A stretch of DNA of 64,000 bases from Ruegeria sp. TM1040 (GTDB lineage Bacteria > Pseudomonadota > Alphaproteobacteria > Rhodobacterales > Rhodobacteraceae). Numbering within the stretch: position 1 is the stretch's first letter; each line of letters begins with the position of its first letter. Both the position numbers and the translations under genes were made by a program. The stretch spans positions 2,131,501-2,195,500 of the forward strand of contig NC_008044.1 of the NCBI RefSeq assembly GCF_000014065.1. Direction: 5' to 3'. Shown here one piece after another: positions 17,595-27,450 of the stretch. Under the pieces are notes generated by a model, which was not told the origin of the DNA, ran no database searches, and saw nothing but the letters and a program-made list of their open reading frames with translations.

Positions 17595-18758
17595 CTATTC
17601 CACGGCCCAGATCACCCTCTGCAGACCCGCGAGTCGTGCAAGGCGGCCAAGTTCCGCATCAAGTTTCTGCAGGCGTTTGGGCGTCTTCAAATGCGGATGT
17701 TCCATCCAAAGTTTGCTGAGCGTGAGCGTACCCTTGCTGCGATCGCCCTTGATCTCGGCGCGGCCCACCAGGCGGCTGCCCTCCAAGAGCGGGTAGATGT
17801 AATACCCCCACTGTCGTTTGGCGGCGGGCACAAACATTTCAACTGTGTAGTCAAAGCCAAACAGCCGCGCCAGCCGCTTGCGATCGCGGATGGCCGGGTC
17901 GAACGGGTTCAGAATGCGCAGCCGCGAGGTGGGCGATGAGAGCGCCGCAATGCGGGTTTCGATATCGCTGCAGGCCAGCACGTTGGACCAGCTGCCATCC
18001 GCGCCCTCGACCTCGGCCTCGATCAGATCGGGCGCCGCCTCTTCTGCCCAGCGCGCCACTTCTTCGACCGCGCACGCCTCCCAGAATTTGCGGATCTGCC
18101 CCAAAGTGCCAAAGCCGATCCGATCAAGCGCCGCATGACAGAGCCCCTGCACCTGAGCCTGATCGCTCAGCTGAGGCACGTCTTGCGGATACACGCGCTC
18201 GGCCAGATCGTAGTATTTGGTAAAGCCCTCCCGATGCGAGGTGGCCAGTTCGCCCGCATACCAGAGATAGTCGAGCACCATCTTGTGCGGCGGGCGGGTC
18301 CACATGGCCGTCCTGTCCGCACGCCTGGTCTCAAAGTCCTTGGTGGAGAGCGGGCCGTCCTCCGTGATCCGGCGCAAAACGTCCGAAATCAGCTCGGGGT
18401 CCAGATGCTTGCCAAACCAGTTGGAGCGGCTCACCTGATGCTTTTTGCGCGCAAACTGCCGCTGCCACATGGGCAGAAACGCCATCGGCAACACCGAGGC
18501 ATCATGGGTGAAATGCTCAAACACCTGTCGGTGCGTGCGCAGCAGCGGGTCGAGCATCGGCTCGCGGTAATTCTGATTGCGGCTCCAGAGGATGTGATGA
18601 TGCGCGCGCGACACCACCTGAATGGTATCAAGTTGCACGAAGCCAAGCTGTTCGATCAGCCCGAGTACATCCAGAGGCCCGGTGGGCGTCTGCGCCAGGC
18701 CATGCAACTGAAGCCACAGGCTGCGGGCGGTTCGATTGTCTATTTTTAATCGGGCCAT
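17595..18758 (-). CDS. ycaQ: YcaQ/AlkZ-like winged-helix DNA glycosylase
   Basis: 387 aa, full length for the HTH_42 (DUF1006) family of tandem winged-helix proteins. E. coli YcaQ and Streptomyces AlkZ of this family unhook DNA interstrand crosslinks. The N-terminal region has LGFVQLDTIQVV at about 38-49. Its Gln-Leu-Asp fits the QxD catalytic motif I recall for the YcaQ branch, as opposed to QxQ in the AlkZ self-resistance branch. Downstream landmarks HHHILWSR and FEHFTHDASVLP are typical. It is convergent with hisE. Its biological substrate in marine bacteria is not established. Confidence 0.85.
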   Translation of the reverse strand: MARLKIDNRTARSLWLQLHGLAQTPTGPLDVLGLIEQLGFVQLDTIQVVSRAHHHILWSRNQNYREPMLDPLLRTHRQVFEHFTHDASVLPMAFLPMWQRQFARKKHQVSRSNWFGKHLDPELISDVLRRITEDGPLSTKDFETRRADRTAMWTRPPHKMVLDYLWYAGELATSHREGFTKYYDLAERVYPQDVPQLSDQAQVQGLCHAALDRIGFGTLGQIRKFWEACAVEEVARWAEEAAPDLIEAEVEGADGSWSNVLACSDIETRIAALSSPTSRLRILNPFDPAIRDRKRLARLFGFDYTVEMFVPAAKRQWGYYIYPLLEGSRLVGRAEIKGDRSKGTLTLSKLWMEHPHLKTPKRLQKLDAELGRLARLAGLQRVIWAVE

Positions 18759-18901
18759 TCAGCAGCGCCTCCGTGTTCCCCCTTTGTTTCACACAAAGAG
18801 GGAGGAGGAAAGCCGTTTCTAGCGGTCCGCAAGAGCGCCCCGACGCGCCGGGACACGGCCCGGCGCAACGGGTGCAGTTCTATCAAAACCGAGGGCGGCC
18901 C

Positions 18902-19366
18902 TCAGCCCCGACCGCGATAGGGCGGCACACCCTGATCGGGAATCCAGACACCCTCGGGGATCGTGCCGGACTGCCAAAAGACATCAATCGGGATACCGCC
19001 GCGCGGATACCAATAGCCCCCGATCCGCAGCCATTGCGGGTCGAGAAAGTCGACCAGCCGCCGCGCGATCGAGATGGTGCAATCCTCGTGAAAGGCGCCG
19101 TGGTTGCGAAAGGAGGTCAGGAAGAGCTTGAGCGACTTTGATTCCACCAGCCACGGGCCAGGAACATAGTCGATCACCAGATGGGCAAAGTCCGGCTGGC
19201 CCGTCATCGGACAGAGCGAGGTGAACTCCGGCGCGGTGAAGCGCACGTTATAGGCCACATCTGCCTGCGGGTTTGCCACCCGTTCCAGCTCGGCCTCTTC
19301 GGGGCTGGCAGGGATGCGGGTCTCACCGCCCAGTTGTTTGAGGTTTTGGTAAATATCTTCAGACAT
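18902..19366 (-). CDS. queF: NADPH-dependent 7-cyano-7-deazaguanine reductase
   Basis: 154 aa, type I (short) QueF, which reduces preQ0 to preQ1 for queuosine. The catalytic Cys is in [14 protein letters not shown] and the general-acid Asp in [19 protein letters not shown] is the substrate-binding helix. ATG 19366 (MSEDIYQNL) is the natural start; the longer frame back to 19615 overlaps queE. It is the last gene of queC-queD-queE-queF, with a 16-base gap after queE. Confidence 0.97.
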   Translation of the reverse strand: MSEDIYQNLKQLGGETRIPASPEEAELERVANPQADVAYNVRFTAPEFTSLCPMTGQPDFAHLVIDYVPGPWLVESKSLKLFLTSFRNHGAFHEDCTISIARRLVDFLDPQWLRIGGYWYPRGGIPIDVFWQSGTIPEGVWIPDQGVPPYRGRG

Positions 19367-19382
19367 TGAACTCTCCATCACA

Positions 19383-20090
19383 TCAGACGCCACGTTTGTT
19401 GCCCCAGATGAGGACATGCAGTTGCGGCAGAATACGAGGCGCAAACCACCGCTCGCCCATGGCCCGTTCCGTGAGCCAGCGCAGGCGCTCCGCCTGTGCA
19501 TTGAGATCCACAGGGGTTTCGGGGTCGACCTCGGGGTTGCCGGGCTGCAGATACAGCGGCAGGTCACTGTGGCGGCGGTGAACCTCCCGCGCCCAGAGAT
19601 AGTCGGCCTCATCAAAGATCACGATCTTCATCACCTGCTGGCGCGCCCCTGCGCCGATTTTGCGACAGGCAATAAAGGCGCCCCAATCCACGTCTTCCCC
19701 ACTGGAGGGCGGTTTGGGCGAAAGCACCAGCGTCTCAAGATCGGAGAACCACGGTCGCGGGATCGAGCCTTGGGTTTCGCAGGCAAACCGATAGCCCGCC
19801 GCCTTTCCCCGCGCGATGAGCGGGCCGAAGTCCTGGATTGCCGGGTTGCCGCCCGAGAGCGACACGGTCAGGGGCTGGTCTCCCGAGAGGCGGCGCACCT
19901 CCTGCCAGACGGCTTCGGTCTCCATCGCGGCCCAGCTGTGGCGGTGCGCGCTGTCCACCGCATGCAGGCTGTCGCACCAGCTGCAGCGATAATCGCAGCC
20001 GCCCGCGCGCACAAAGACCGTGGGTTCGCCAATCAAGGCCCCCTCGCCCTGAATCGTCGGGCCAAAAATCTCTGCGATCCTGAGGGTCAT
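19383..20090 (-). CDS. queE: 7-carboxy-7-deazaguanine synthase, radical SAM
   Basis: 235 aa radical SAM enzyme that converts carboxy-tetrahydropterin to CDG. The N-terminal [19 protein letters not shown] leads to the iron-sulfur motif CDYRCSWCD (CxxxCxxC). [10 protein letters not shown] is the SAM-binding Gly-rich strand. ATG 20090 overlaps the queD stop by 4 bases (ATGA), showing translational coupling. Confidence 0.96.
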   Translation of the reverse strand: MTLRIAEIFGPTIQGEGALIGEPTVFVRAGGCDYRCSWCDSLHAVDSAHRHSWAAMETEAVWQEVRRLSGDQPLTVSLSGGNPAIQDFGPLIARGKAAGYRFACETQGSIPRPWFSDLETLVLSPKPPSSGEDVDWGAFIACRKIGAGARQQVMKIVIFDEADYLWAREVHRRHSDLPLYLQPGNPEVDPETPVDLNAQAERLRWLTERAMGERWFAPRILPQLHVLIWGNKRGV

Positions 20091-20440
20091 GGCCGGTACT
20101 CCGCCCAGGTCTTTGGGGTCTCGCTCACGAGGACCGCGCTGGTTTCGGGCCAGCGCGCGGCGCACCACTCGTAGAAATGGCGTGCCATGTTTTCCGCCGT
20201 GGACGGGCTGTCCATCACATCATTGAGATGCCGGTGGTCGAAGTGATCGTCGATATAGGTCTTGAGCGGTTTGAGATCATGATAATCGCGCACAAAACCA
20301 TCCGCGTTGAGGCTCTCGGCGGCCAGCTCCACCACCACGATATAGTTGTGCCCATGCAGGCGCGCGCATTGGTGATCCAAAGGCAGATGTGACAACTGGT
20401 GCGAGGCGGAGAAGTGAAACTCCTTGCGAATGCGAAACAT
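20087..20440 (-). CDS. queD: 6-carboxytetrahydropterin synthase
   Basis: 117 aa, standard QueD. Zinc ligands are His in FSASHQL and the pair HGHNY (residues about 15, 30, 32). The C-terminal Glu in [13 protein letters not shown] is the substrate-anchoring residue. It converts dihydroneopterin triphosphate to carboxy-tetrahydropterin. The start ATG 20440 shares one base with the queC stop (TGATG), so translation is probably re-initiated. Confidence 0.97.
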   Translation of the reverse strand: MFRIRKEFHFSASHQLSHLPLDHQCARLHGHNYIVVVELAAESLNADGFVRDYHDLKPLKTYIDDHFDHRHLNDVMDSPSTAENMARHFYEWCAARWPETSAVLVSETPKTWAEYRP

Positions 20441-21141
20441 CACTCTGCCTCCCGCCCGGCAATGGCCGCGCTCCAATAGTCTGGGTCGGCATAGACCGTG
20501 GGGTCCGCAACCTCCGCCAGATGGAAAGCCTCGCGCCGCTCCACGCAGGTGCCACAACGGCCGCAGTGGATGTCACCGCCCTTGTAGCAGGACCATGTTT
20601 CAGCAAAGGGCGTGTTGTGAGCGGCGCCGGCACGCACGATGTCGGCCTTGCTCTGCTCGACAAAGGGCGTGTGCAGGCGCACATCGGCATAACCGTCCAG
20701 CGCCGCGCGCTGCATCGTTTCAAAGGCGCGGGTGAAGCCGGGTCGACAATCGGGATAGATGAAGTGATCCCCGCCATGCACGGCGGTGGCCACGGCCTCA
20801 TCCCCTTGCGCCGCCGCGACGCCAAAGCCAATCGCAAGCATGATCGCATTGCGGTTGGGCACCACGGTGATCCGCATGGTGTCCTCGGCGTAATGCCCAT
20901 CGGGGACGTCGATGTCGTCGGTGAGCGCCGACCCGGAGAGCGCGCCACCGATGCTGCGCATGTCGATCAGGTGAAACGGCACGCCCAGCCGCGTGGCAGC
21001 GGCGCGGGCAAAGTCAAGTTCCTTGCGATGGCGTTGACCATAGTCAAAGGAAACCAGACGGGTAAGTTGGTATTTCTGGGAGGTGATATGCGCCAGCGAC
21101 ACGGAATCGAGTCCGCCAGAGCAGATGACAAGTGTTTTCAT
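20440..21141 (-). CDS. queC: 7-cyano-7-deazaguanine synthase
   Basis: 233 aa, full-length QueC, which turns CDG into preQ0 using ATP and ammonia. The PP-loop ATP motif VICSGGLDSVSLAH is at 5-18, and the zinc ribbon is CYKGGDIHCGRCGTCVERR near the C-terminus. It leads the queCDEF operon. GTP cyclohydrolase (folE), which supplies the substrate, is not in the window. I looked for a preQ1 riboswitch upstream and did not recognise one. Confidence 0.97.
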   Translation of the reverse strand: MKTLVICSGGLDSVSLAHITSQKYQLTRLVSFDYGQRHRKELDFARAAATRLGVPFHLIDMRSIGGALSGSALTDDIDVPDGHYAEDTMRITVVPNRNAIMLAIGFGVAAAQGDEAVATAVHGGDHFIYPDCRPGFTRAFETMQRAALDGYADVRLHTPFVEQSKADIVRAGAAHNTPFAETWSCYKGGDIHCGRCGTCVERREAFHLAEVADPTVYADPDYWSAAIAGREAE

Positions 21142-21448
21142 ATCTGGGGCCCTTGTTTTGATGTCCGGGTAGGCTGCGACCGGATGGCGGGCCTTATTTC
21201 AGAAACCGCGGAATTTGCAAGAGCCCTCTCTCTGGGCGCTTTGAGCACACGAAATGACGCCCCCGCCAACGCGCGCAAAAAGTGGAGCGCTGGCACAGTT
21301 TCATGCGTGATCATGAGGGAGGTAGAATTGGGCGATTGGGGCAGGATAATGCGCGCGTCTTCCTATGGCGGCACGCAGGCGCACCCTCTCCCGTTCCCGA
21401 TATATACCGAGGTAATTCAATGAATTAGTGATATACAAAGGGAGGAGA
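21142..21448. other. Gap between queC and tRNA-Tyr
   Basis: 307 bases that must hold the queCDEF promoter (minus strand). No preQ1-I-type A-rich tail, small gene or terminator-quality hairpin was recognised. Confidence 0.4.
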
Positions 21449-21532
21449 TGGTGGGCGACCCTGGAATCGAACCAGGCGTGCGTCTCCGCGAGGGAGTTAC
21501 AGTCCCCTGCCACACCTTGCGGCCTGTCGCCC
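21449..21532 (-). tRNA. tRNA-Tyr(GTA)
   Basis: 84 nt including encoded CCA. The acceptor gggcgac pairs with gtcgccc. The anticodon loop ctgtaac gives GTA. The extra arm is long, as expected for Tyr, and the T-arm cctgg-ttcgatt-ccagg is perfect. Position 8 reads A rather than the near-universal T. It is antisense to, and upstream of, rlmB. Confidence 0.95.
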
Positions 21533-21651
21533 ACTGTCAGAAGCTTGTTGCACCTGACGTGGAGGCGTGATTACTAGCGCACCAAACGGGCGTCAACCGG
21601 AAAAACGCAACTTTTTTCCGCTGCCTTGCATTTTGTTTTCCGGAGCATGCC

Positions 21652-22440
21652 ATGAACAAGAAATCCAACAAGAAACCCGCTTGGGTCGTGGAGAAGGAAA
21701 AGGCCAAAAAGGCGGCGGCATCCGAGACCGTCTGGCTCTTTGGTCTGCATGCGGTGCGGGATGCGCTTTTGAACCCCAAACGTGAGAAGCTACGCCTTGT
21801 GGTGACGCTCAATGCGCAGAACAAACTGGAGGATGCCATTGCGACCTCTGGCATCACGCCCGAGGTGGTGGACCCGCGCAAATTCTCGGTACCGATTGAT
21901 CCGGGCTCTGTACATCAGGGCGCTGCACTCGAGGTCAAGCCTCTGAACTGGGGCGGGCTTGAGGACAATTGTATCGGGGCCGAAGTGCCGCGCGTGATCC
22001 TTCTGGACCGGGTAACTGATCCGCACAATGTCGGCGCGATCCTGCGCTCTGCAGAGGTGCTGGGTGCATCGGCGGTGATCGGCACCCGGCATCACTCCGC
22101 ACCGGAAACCGGTGCGCTCGCCAAGACGGCATCGGGCGCGCTTGAACGTCAGCCCTATCTCAGAATGCGCAATCTCTCCGATACCATCGTGGCACTGCAG
22201 CAGATGGGGTATCTGGTGCTTGGCCTTGATGGCGAGGCAGAAGAGACCATCGAGGAGGCGGTCGCCGGGCGCACCAAAGAGCCGATCGCGCTGGTCCTGG
22301 GCGCCGAAGGTCCCGGTCTGCGACAAAAAACCAAGGAAACCGTGGACAAGCTTGTCAAAATCGATGCCGCGCGCGGTTTTGGCTCCTTGAATGTTTCAAA
22401 TGCCGCTGCACTCTCCCTATATGCATCTTTGAAGGGTTAG
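21652..22440 (+). CDS. rlmB: 23S rRNA (guanosine-2'-O-)-methyltransferase, SPOUT family
   Basis: 262 aa TrmH/SpoU methyltransferase. An N-terminal lysine-rich tail (1-25) precedes the substrate-binding domain starting VWLFGLHAVRDALLNP. The three SPOUT motifs are in order: LLDRVTDPHNVGAILRSAEV (motif 1), ALVLGAEGPGLRQK (motif 2) and LNVSNAAALSLYA (motif 3), forming the SAM-binding knot. RlmB methylates G2251 of 23S rRNA; a related TrmH-type target cannot be excluded. A ggag site precedes the ATG. Confidence 0.93.
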   Translation: MNKKSNKKPAWVVEKEKAKKAAASETVWLFGLHAVRDALLNPKREKLRLVVTLNAQNKLEDAIATSGITPEVVDPRKFSVPIDPGSVHQGAALEVKPLNWGGLEDNCIGAEVPRVILLDRVTDPHNVGAILRSAEVLGASAVIGTRHHSAPETGALAKTASGALERQPYLRMRNLSDTIVALQQMGYLVLGLDGEAEETIEEAVAGRTKEPIALVLGAEGPGLRQKTKETVDKLVKIDAARGFGSLNVSNAAALSLYASLKG

Positions 22441-22458
22441 GACGCAGAGGAGGCTCCC

Positions 22459-22854
22459 ATCGCACATCACAGTATTCCCGGAGGCAAGCTGATTGTCTGT
22501 TGTTATTGTGGCGTGCAATCCGCCTTTGTGCCGGACGCCACACTTCATGCGCTGGTGTGCGGCACCTGCGGCGCCCCCCTCAAGGCGCAAAAGCAACGCC
22601 CGCTGAGCGATCACAAGGGCGCAAAGCTGCCCAACGCCTCGACCCTTCAGCCCCATGGCAGAGATGACAAAGCGGCAAAGGTCAAAAAACCCAAGCCCGT
22701 CAAAACGGGCAAACCGGGAAAGTCGGGAAAATCGGGCGACTGGAGCACGCTTGCGCATGAACTGGCATCAGCCAAGCTGATGAAGAAGCGTAAGAAGAAA
22801 AAGAAATCCTCGTGGAAGATGGTCTTTGACGTGATCGAGGACATCTTTGACTGA
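22459..22854 (+). CDS. Zinc-ribbon protein with Lys-rich tail; probable AUC start
   Basis: About 131 aa if begun at codon ATC 22459. A zinc ribbon is formed by VCCYCG (about residues 13-18) and VCGTCGAP (about 34-41). Then comes a Lys/Pro-rich linker and a basic block KKRKKKKKSSW before a conserved-looking MVFDVIEDIFD end. No ATG, GTG or TTG exists between the rlmB stop and GTG 22513, and that GTG would cut off the first zinc knuckle. A gaggagg sequence ends 5 bases before ATC 22459, so an AUC start fits best; CTG 22489 with ggagg is the alternative. Function is unknown. It is co-directional with rlmB, 18 bases away. Confidence 0.6.
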   Translation: MAHHSIPGGKLIVCCYCGVQSAFVPDATLHALVCGTCGAPLKAQKQRPLSDHKGAKLPNASTLQPHGRDDKAAKVKKPKPVKTGKPGKSGKSGDWSTLAHELASAKLMKKRKKKKKSSWKMVFDVIEDIFD

Positions 22855-23026
22855 GACTGCTGGCGGGATGCGCCGATTTACTGTGTCTTCACGGTAGCAG
22901 TCGCTTCTGTCGCTGCTCACAACATGTTCAAATTCTCGTATGTTCTCTTTTCTCGGGGCGCGGCCTTGGGCATTGTTGGCGCATCTCATCGCGCAGAAAC
23001 CTGACCCCGGACGGAGACCCTTGGAC

Positions 23027-23509
23027 GTGCCGACACACCCTCTGACACTTGCCCTGCGCTCTGCGAGTCTGGCCGTCGGGCTGGCGCTGATGGTGGCACT
23101 TGTGCCCGTGTCCAAGGCTGCGGCGGGACCGATTTATATTGCGGTTCAGGATGGCTATGCGATGGGGGGCTATGATCCGGTGTCCTTCCACGAGGCGGAG
23201 GCCCCTTTGCGCGGTCACCAAGATCATGCCTTGATGTGGAAAGGGGCGGTGTGGCTGTTCCACTCCGCGCAGAACCGGTCCCGGTTCGAAGCCGATCCGC
23301 GGGCCTTTGCGCCAAGGTTCGGCGGGCATTGCGCCTATGGGCTCTCACGCGGGCACGCCTCGGTCGGCGATCCGGAGACCTGGGAGATCGTGGATGGGCA
23401 GCTGTTTCTTTTCAATTCTGCGCGCGGGCGCAGCCTGTGGCAAGAAGACAGGCAACAGATGCTCAAAGCTGCGCAGGCGTCCTGGCCGGAGGCGCTGCGC
23501 GCCCAATGA
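23027..23509 (+). CDS. Exported YHS-domain protein
   Basis: About 160 aa if started at GTG 23027 (ggag 10 bases upstream); ATG 22940 would give 189 aa. A hydrophobic signal segment (LRSASLAVGLALMVALVPVSKAAA) is followed by a YHS domain: AVQDGYAMGGYDPVSFHEAE, then WLFHSAQNRSRFEADPRAFAPRFGGHCAYGLSRG. YHS domains are small and metal-associated in several contexts, and periplasmic location is likely. Function is not established. No operon partner is evident. Confidence 0.8.
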   Translation: MPTHPLTLALRSASLAVGLALMVALVPVSKAAAGPIYIAVQDGYAMGGYDPVSFHEAEAPLRGHQDHALMWKGAVWLFHSAQNRSRFEADPRAFAPRFGGHCAYGLSRGHASVGDPETWEIVDGQLFLFNSARGRSLWQEDRQQMLKAAQASWPEALRAQ

Positions 23510-23836
23510 GCGCTGAGGCCTGACCCGCGCAAGCAATGCGGCGCGTATCGTGACCCCTACAACCTGGCCGCGAGGTTGAGGCCGATTCGTCAAGGCGCAA
23601 CCCGGCGGTCGTGATCACAAAATCGCGAGATCCCTTTAACCCGGCGGGCTGAGCCCCACCTAGTATCACAGACTATGGCGCTGGAACCGCCGTAGATCTT
23701 TTTCACTGTCCCTCGTTCCACACCTTGCGCCCGAAGCCATTCGGGCGCTTTTTTCTTGTCGAGGCATTGGTGCCAAATCCGTGAGCCCCTTTCAGAAGGG
23801 CTTGCATGGCAATCGCAGGCGACCCAGAGTGGCGGC
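23510..23836 (+). other. Gap with a strong terminator; possible small RNA
   Basis: 327 bases. A clear intrinsic terminator lies at 23727-23754, 217 bases after the YHS stop, further than expected for that gene's own end. The sequence ahead of it is not a recognised tRNA, tmRNA, SRP RNA or RNase P RNA. It may end an uncharacterised short transcript. Confidence 0.35.
23727..23754 (+). terminator. Intrinsic terminator upstream of the CoA-binding gene
   Basis: Perfect 9-bp stem gcgcccgaa/ttcgggcgc with a 4-nt gcca loop and a six-T tail. Confidence 0.9.
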
Positions 23837-24301
23837 ATGTATTCGGATACGCTTCTCAAAGACGTTCTTCGTCGCACGCACAGCATCGCCGTGGTTGGGG
23901 TTTCAACCAACCCGGTGCGCCCCAGTTACTATGTCGCCAGATACCTGTCCCTCAAGGGGTATCGGGTCATCCCCGTCAATCCGGGCCACGCGGGCAAGGA
24001 GCTCTTTGGCGAGACGATCCGCGCCACCCTGTCAGACATTGATGCCCCCGTCGACATGGTCGACATCTTCCGCCGTCCCGAAGCGGTGCCGGAGATTGTG
24101 GACGAGGCGCTGGCGGTGTTTCCCGCGCTCCAGACGATCTGGATGCAGATCGGGGTGGAACACGCAGAGGCCGCCGCAAAAGCCGAGGCGCGCGGCCTCA
24201 CCGTGATCCAGAACCGATGCCCAAAAATCGAGTATCAGCGCCTCTTTGGTGAACTGCGTCAGGGTGGTTTTGCCACCGGGATCATTTCATCGAAACTGTG
24301 A
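23837..24301 (+). CDS. CoA-binding (YccU-like) protein
   Basis: 154 aa Rossmann-type CoA_binding_2 protein. The nucleotide-binding strand-loop is SIAVVGVSTNPVRPSYYVARYL (about residues 16-37), with GYRVIPVNPGHAGKEL after it. DMVDIFRRPEAVPEI and a closing VIQNRCPKIEYQRLF are family hallmarks. The short, single-domain form binds CoA in structural studies but has no assigned reaction. ATG 23837 is taken as the start because homology begins at MYSDTLLKDVL. It is followed by a dispersed intergenic element. Confidence 0.87.
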   Translation: MYSDTLLKDVLRRTHSIAVVGVSTNPVRPSYYVARYLSLKGYRVIPVNPGHAGKELFGETIRATLSDIDAPVDMVDIFRRPEAVPEIVDEALAVFPALQTIWMQIGVEHAEAAAKAEARGLTVIQNRCPKIEYQRLFGELRQGGFATGIISSKL

Positions 24302-24318
24302 CCACTGGCGGAACGCGC

Positions 24319-24362
24319 CGGGGCGCTGCCCCGGACCCCGAGATATTTTTGAAAAGCTGAAG
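24319..24362 (+). repeat. Dispersed intergenic element, copy B
   Basis: ggggcgctgccccgg hairpin followed by accccgagatatttttg and aaaagctgaag. It matches copy A (10094-10140, minus strand) in order: GC-rich stem, gatattt core, aag-tgaa tail. Confidence 0.6.
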
Positions 24363-24375
24363 CGGGCCGGAGGGA

Positions 24376-24939
24376 TCAGGCAGGATGCGCAATCGCGCGT
24401 TCGACCCATGCTACGAGGGCATCGAGATCCGGGCTGGCTTCTTCACAGAGCCCTTCGGCGAAATTCTGGAAGGCCTCGACATTCATCCTGTTCACGCCAC
24501 AGACGACCGGCACCCCCATCGCCAGCGCTTCGGCAATGATCGGGCGCATGCCGCGGCCATCGGCCTCATGTTTGCCAAATTTGTTGACCAGCAGTACCTG
24601 CGGCGCAGGCGAGAGAGAGAGGGAGCTGGTGACCAGACCGACCGCGCGTTCGAGTGCGTCGGGATTGAGACGGCAGCCGCGCGCGCCCTCGCCCAGCGAC
24701 TGCGAGATGCGGATGGTTTCACCTTCTGGCAGCACCCGCACATCCATATCGCAGAGTTTATTGTCGTAGCATTCCGTGTTGGTCTGCACGATGCCGGCAG
24801 TCCGGATCCCCTTGCTGGCCAGTTGCTCGGCCAAGGCCGTGAGAAGCCGGTCGGTGGCGCCACGTTCTGTTGTCATCACATAGGTCAGCTGCATGGGCGC
24901 AAGCGATGTGGGGTCATCCGACATGGGGGTAGCAGACAT
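24376..24939 (-). CDS. DUF2478 family protein
   Basis: 187 aa. DUF2478 is a P-loop-like family of unknown function often linked to molybdenum or nucleotide metabolism. Visible landmarks are KGIRTAGIVQTNTE, CDMDVRVLPEGETIRISQSLG, a LLVNKFGKHEADGRGM segment, and MGVPVVCGVN. ATG 24939 with aagga upstream is chosen; the in-frame MQLTYVM (about 15 residues later) is where homology is strongest and is an alternative start. No operon partner is evident. Confidence 0.8.
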   Translation of the reverse strand: MSATPMSDDPTSLAPMQLTYVMTTERGATDRLLTALAEQLASKGIRTAGIVQTNTECYDNKLCDMDVRVLPEGETIRISQSLGEGARGCRLNPDALERAVGLVTSSLSLSPAPQVLLVNKFGKHEADGRGMRPIIAEALAMGVPVVCGVNRMNVEAFQNFAEGLCEEASPDLDALVAWVERAIAHPA

Positions 24940-25214
24940 GGGGTATCCTTTGTGTCTTTTGCCGGCAACCGTAGCGCGGTTGGCTTGCGCCGACCAGAGG
25001 GCTGTTGTCGCAGCCCGACCTGCGCAGGGATGGCGCGGCGCATCGCGCAAGAGCTGTGCCAAAAGGCGTGCGGGCGAGACACCAGCATGACAACTTTCCT
25101 GTAATACACTGATTTTAATCACTATGCCTAGACGCACTCACACCCATAGCGCGAGTTCATCTTAGCACACTCGCCGGGAATCGCTTGACGCTTTTTGGGG
25201 GCTGCTCTACCCCT
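24940..25214. other. Gap upstream of the thiamine riboswitch
   Basis: 275 bases between the divergent DUF2478 gene and the TPP riboswitch. The thiC promoter should be at its right end. Nothing else was recognised. Confidence 0.4.
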
Positions 25215-25325
25215 TGCAGCACGCAGGGGAGTCCCAACCCAAGGGGACTGAGAGGCGGACGGGGAGTGATCCCGGTGACGCGACCCTTTGAACCTGACCC
25301 AGTTGATACTGGCGGAGGAAGCTAG
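25215..25325 (+). promoter_or_regulatory. TPP riboswitch (thi-box) of thiC
   Basis: The conserved thi-box blocks are present in order: gggactgagag (pyrimidine-sensing arm), gcgaccctttgaacctga, then ccagttgatactggcggaggaagc. It senses thiamine pyrophosphate and lowers thiC expression. It ends about 130 bases before the thiC start. Confidence 0.95.
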
Positions 25326-25373
25326 GACAGTCGCGCACCGCCCCCGTTCAGGGCGCGTTCGCGCTGATCTGAG

Positions 25374-25404
25374 ACGGCAGGATCTGAACACCCTGCCCCG
25401 TTTT
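25374..25404 (+). terminator. Possible riboswitch expression platform hairpin
   Basis: ggcagg/cctgcc stem with a 9-10 nt loop followed by ccgtttt, between the thi-box and thiC. It could be the TPP-dependent terminator. Confidence 0.5.
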
Positions 25405-25409
25405 CCTGA

Positions 25410-27284
<1,875 letters not shown>

Positions 27285-27365
27285 GCGCAGCCGTGGCCAC
27301 CCGCTGCGCTGCCTGTGCGCCTCTTTAGGCGCGCGGGCAGCGCCCGGCCCAACGGGAGGTCGGGT

Positions 27366-27384
27366 CCCACCTTGAAAAGGTGGG
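27366..27384. terminator. Hairpin between thiC and pxpA
   Basis: 8-bp perfect stem cccacctt/aaggtggg with a 3-nt loop between convergent genes, followed by a second weaker GC hairpin near 27396-27413. There is no T-run. Confidence 0.5.
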
Positions 27385-27450
27385 GCATGACTGACGGGCG
27401 GGAGCCTCCCCGCCGTAGCCTACCCAAATCAGGCCCGGATCAGCGCCTGA

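Noticed and set aside
21142-21300. preQ1 riboswitch upstream of queC
   Set aside because: No stem with a C-rich loop and A-rich tail was recognisable in the right orientation.
23510-23755. tmRNA or SRP RNA gene
   Set aside because: No tag-peptide frame, tRNA-like acceptor with CCA, or SRP GGAAGCA-type loop was seen.
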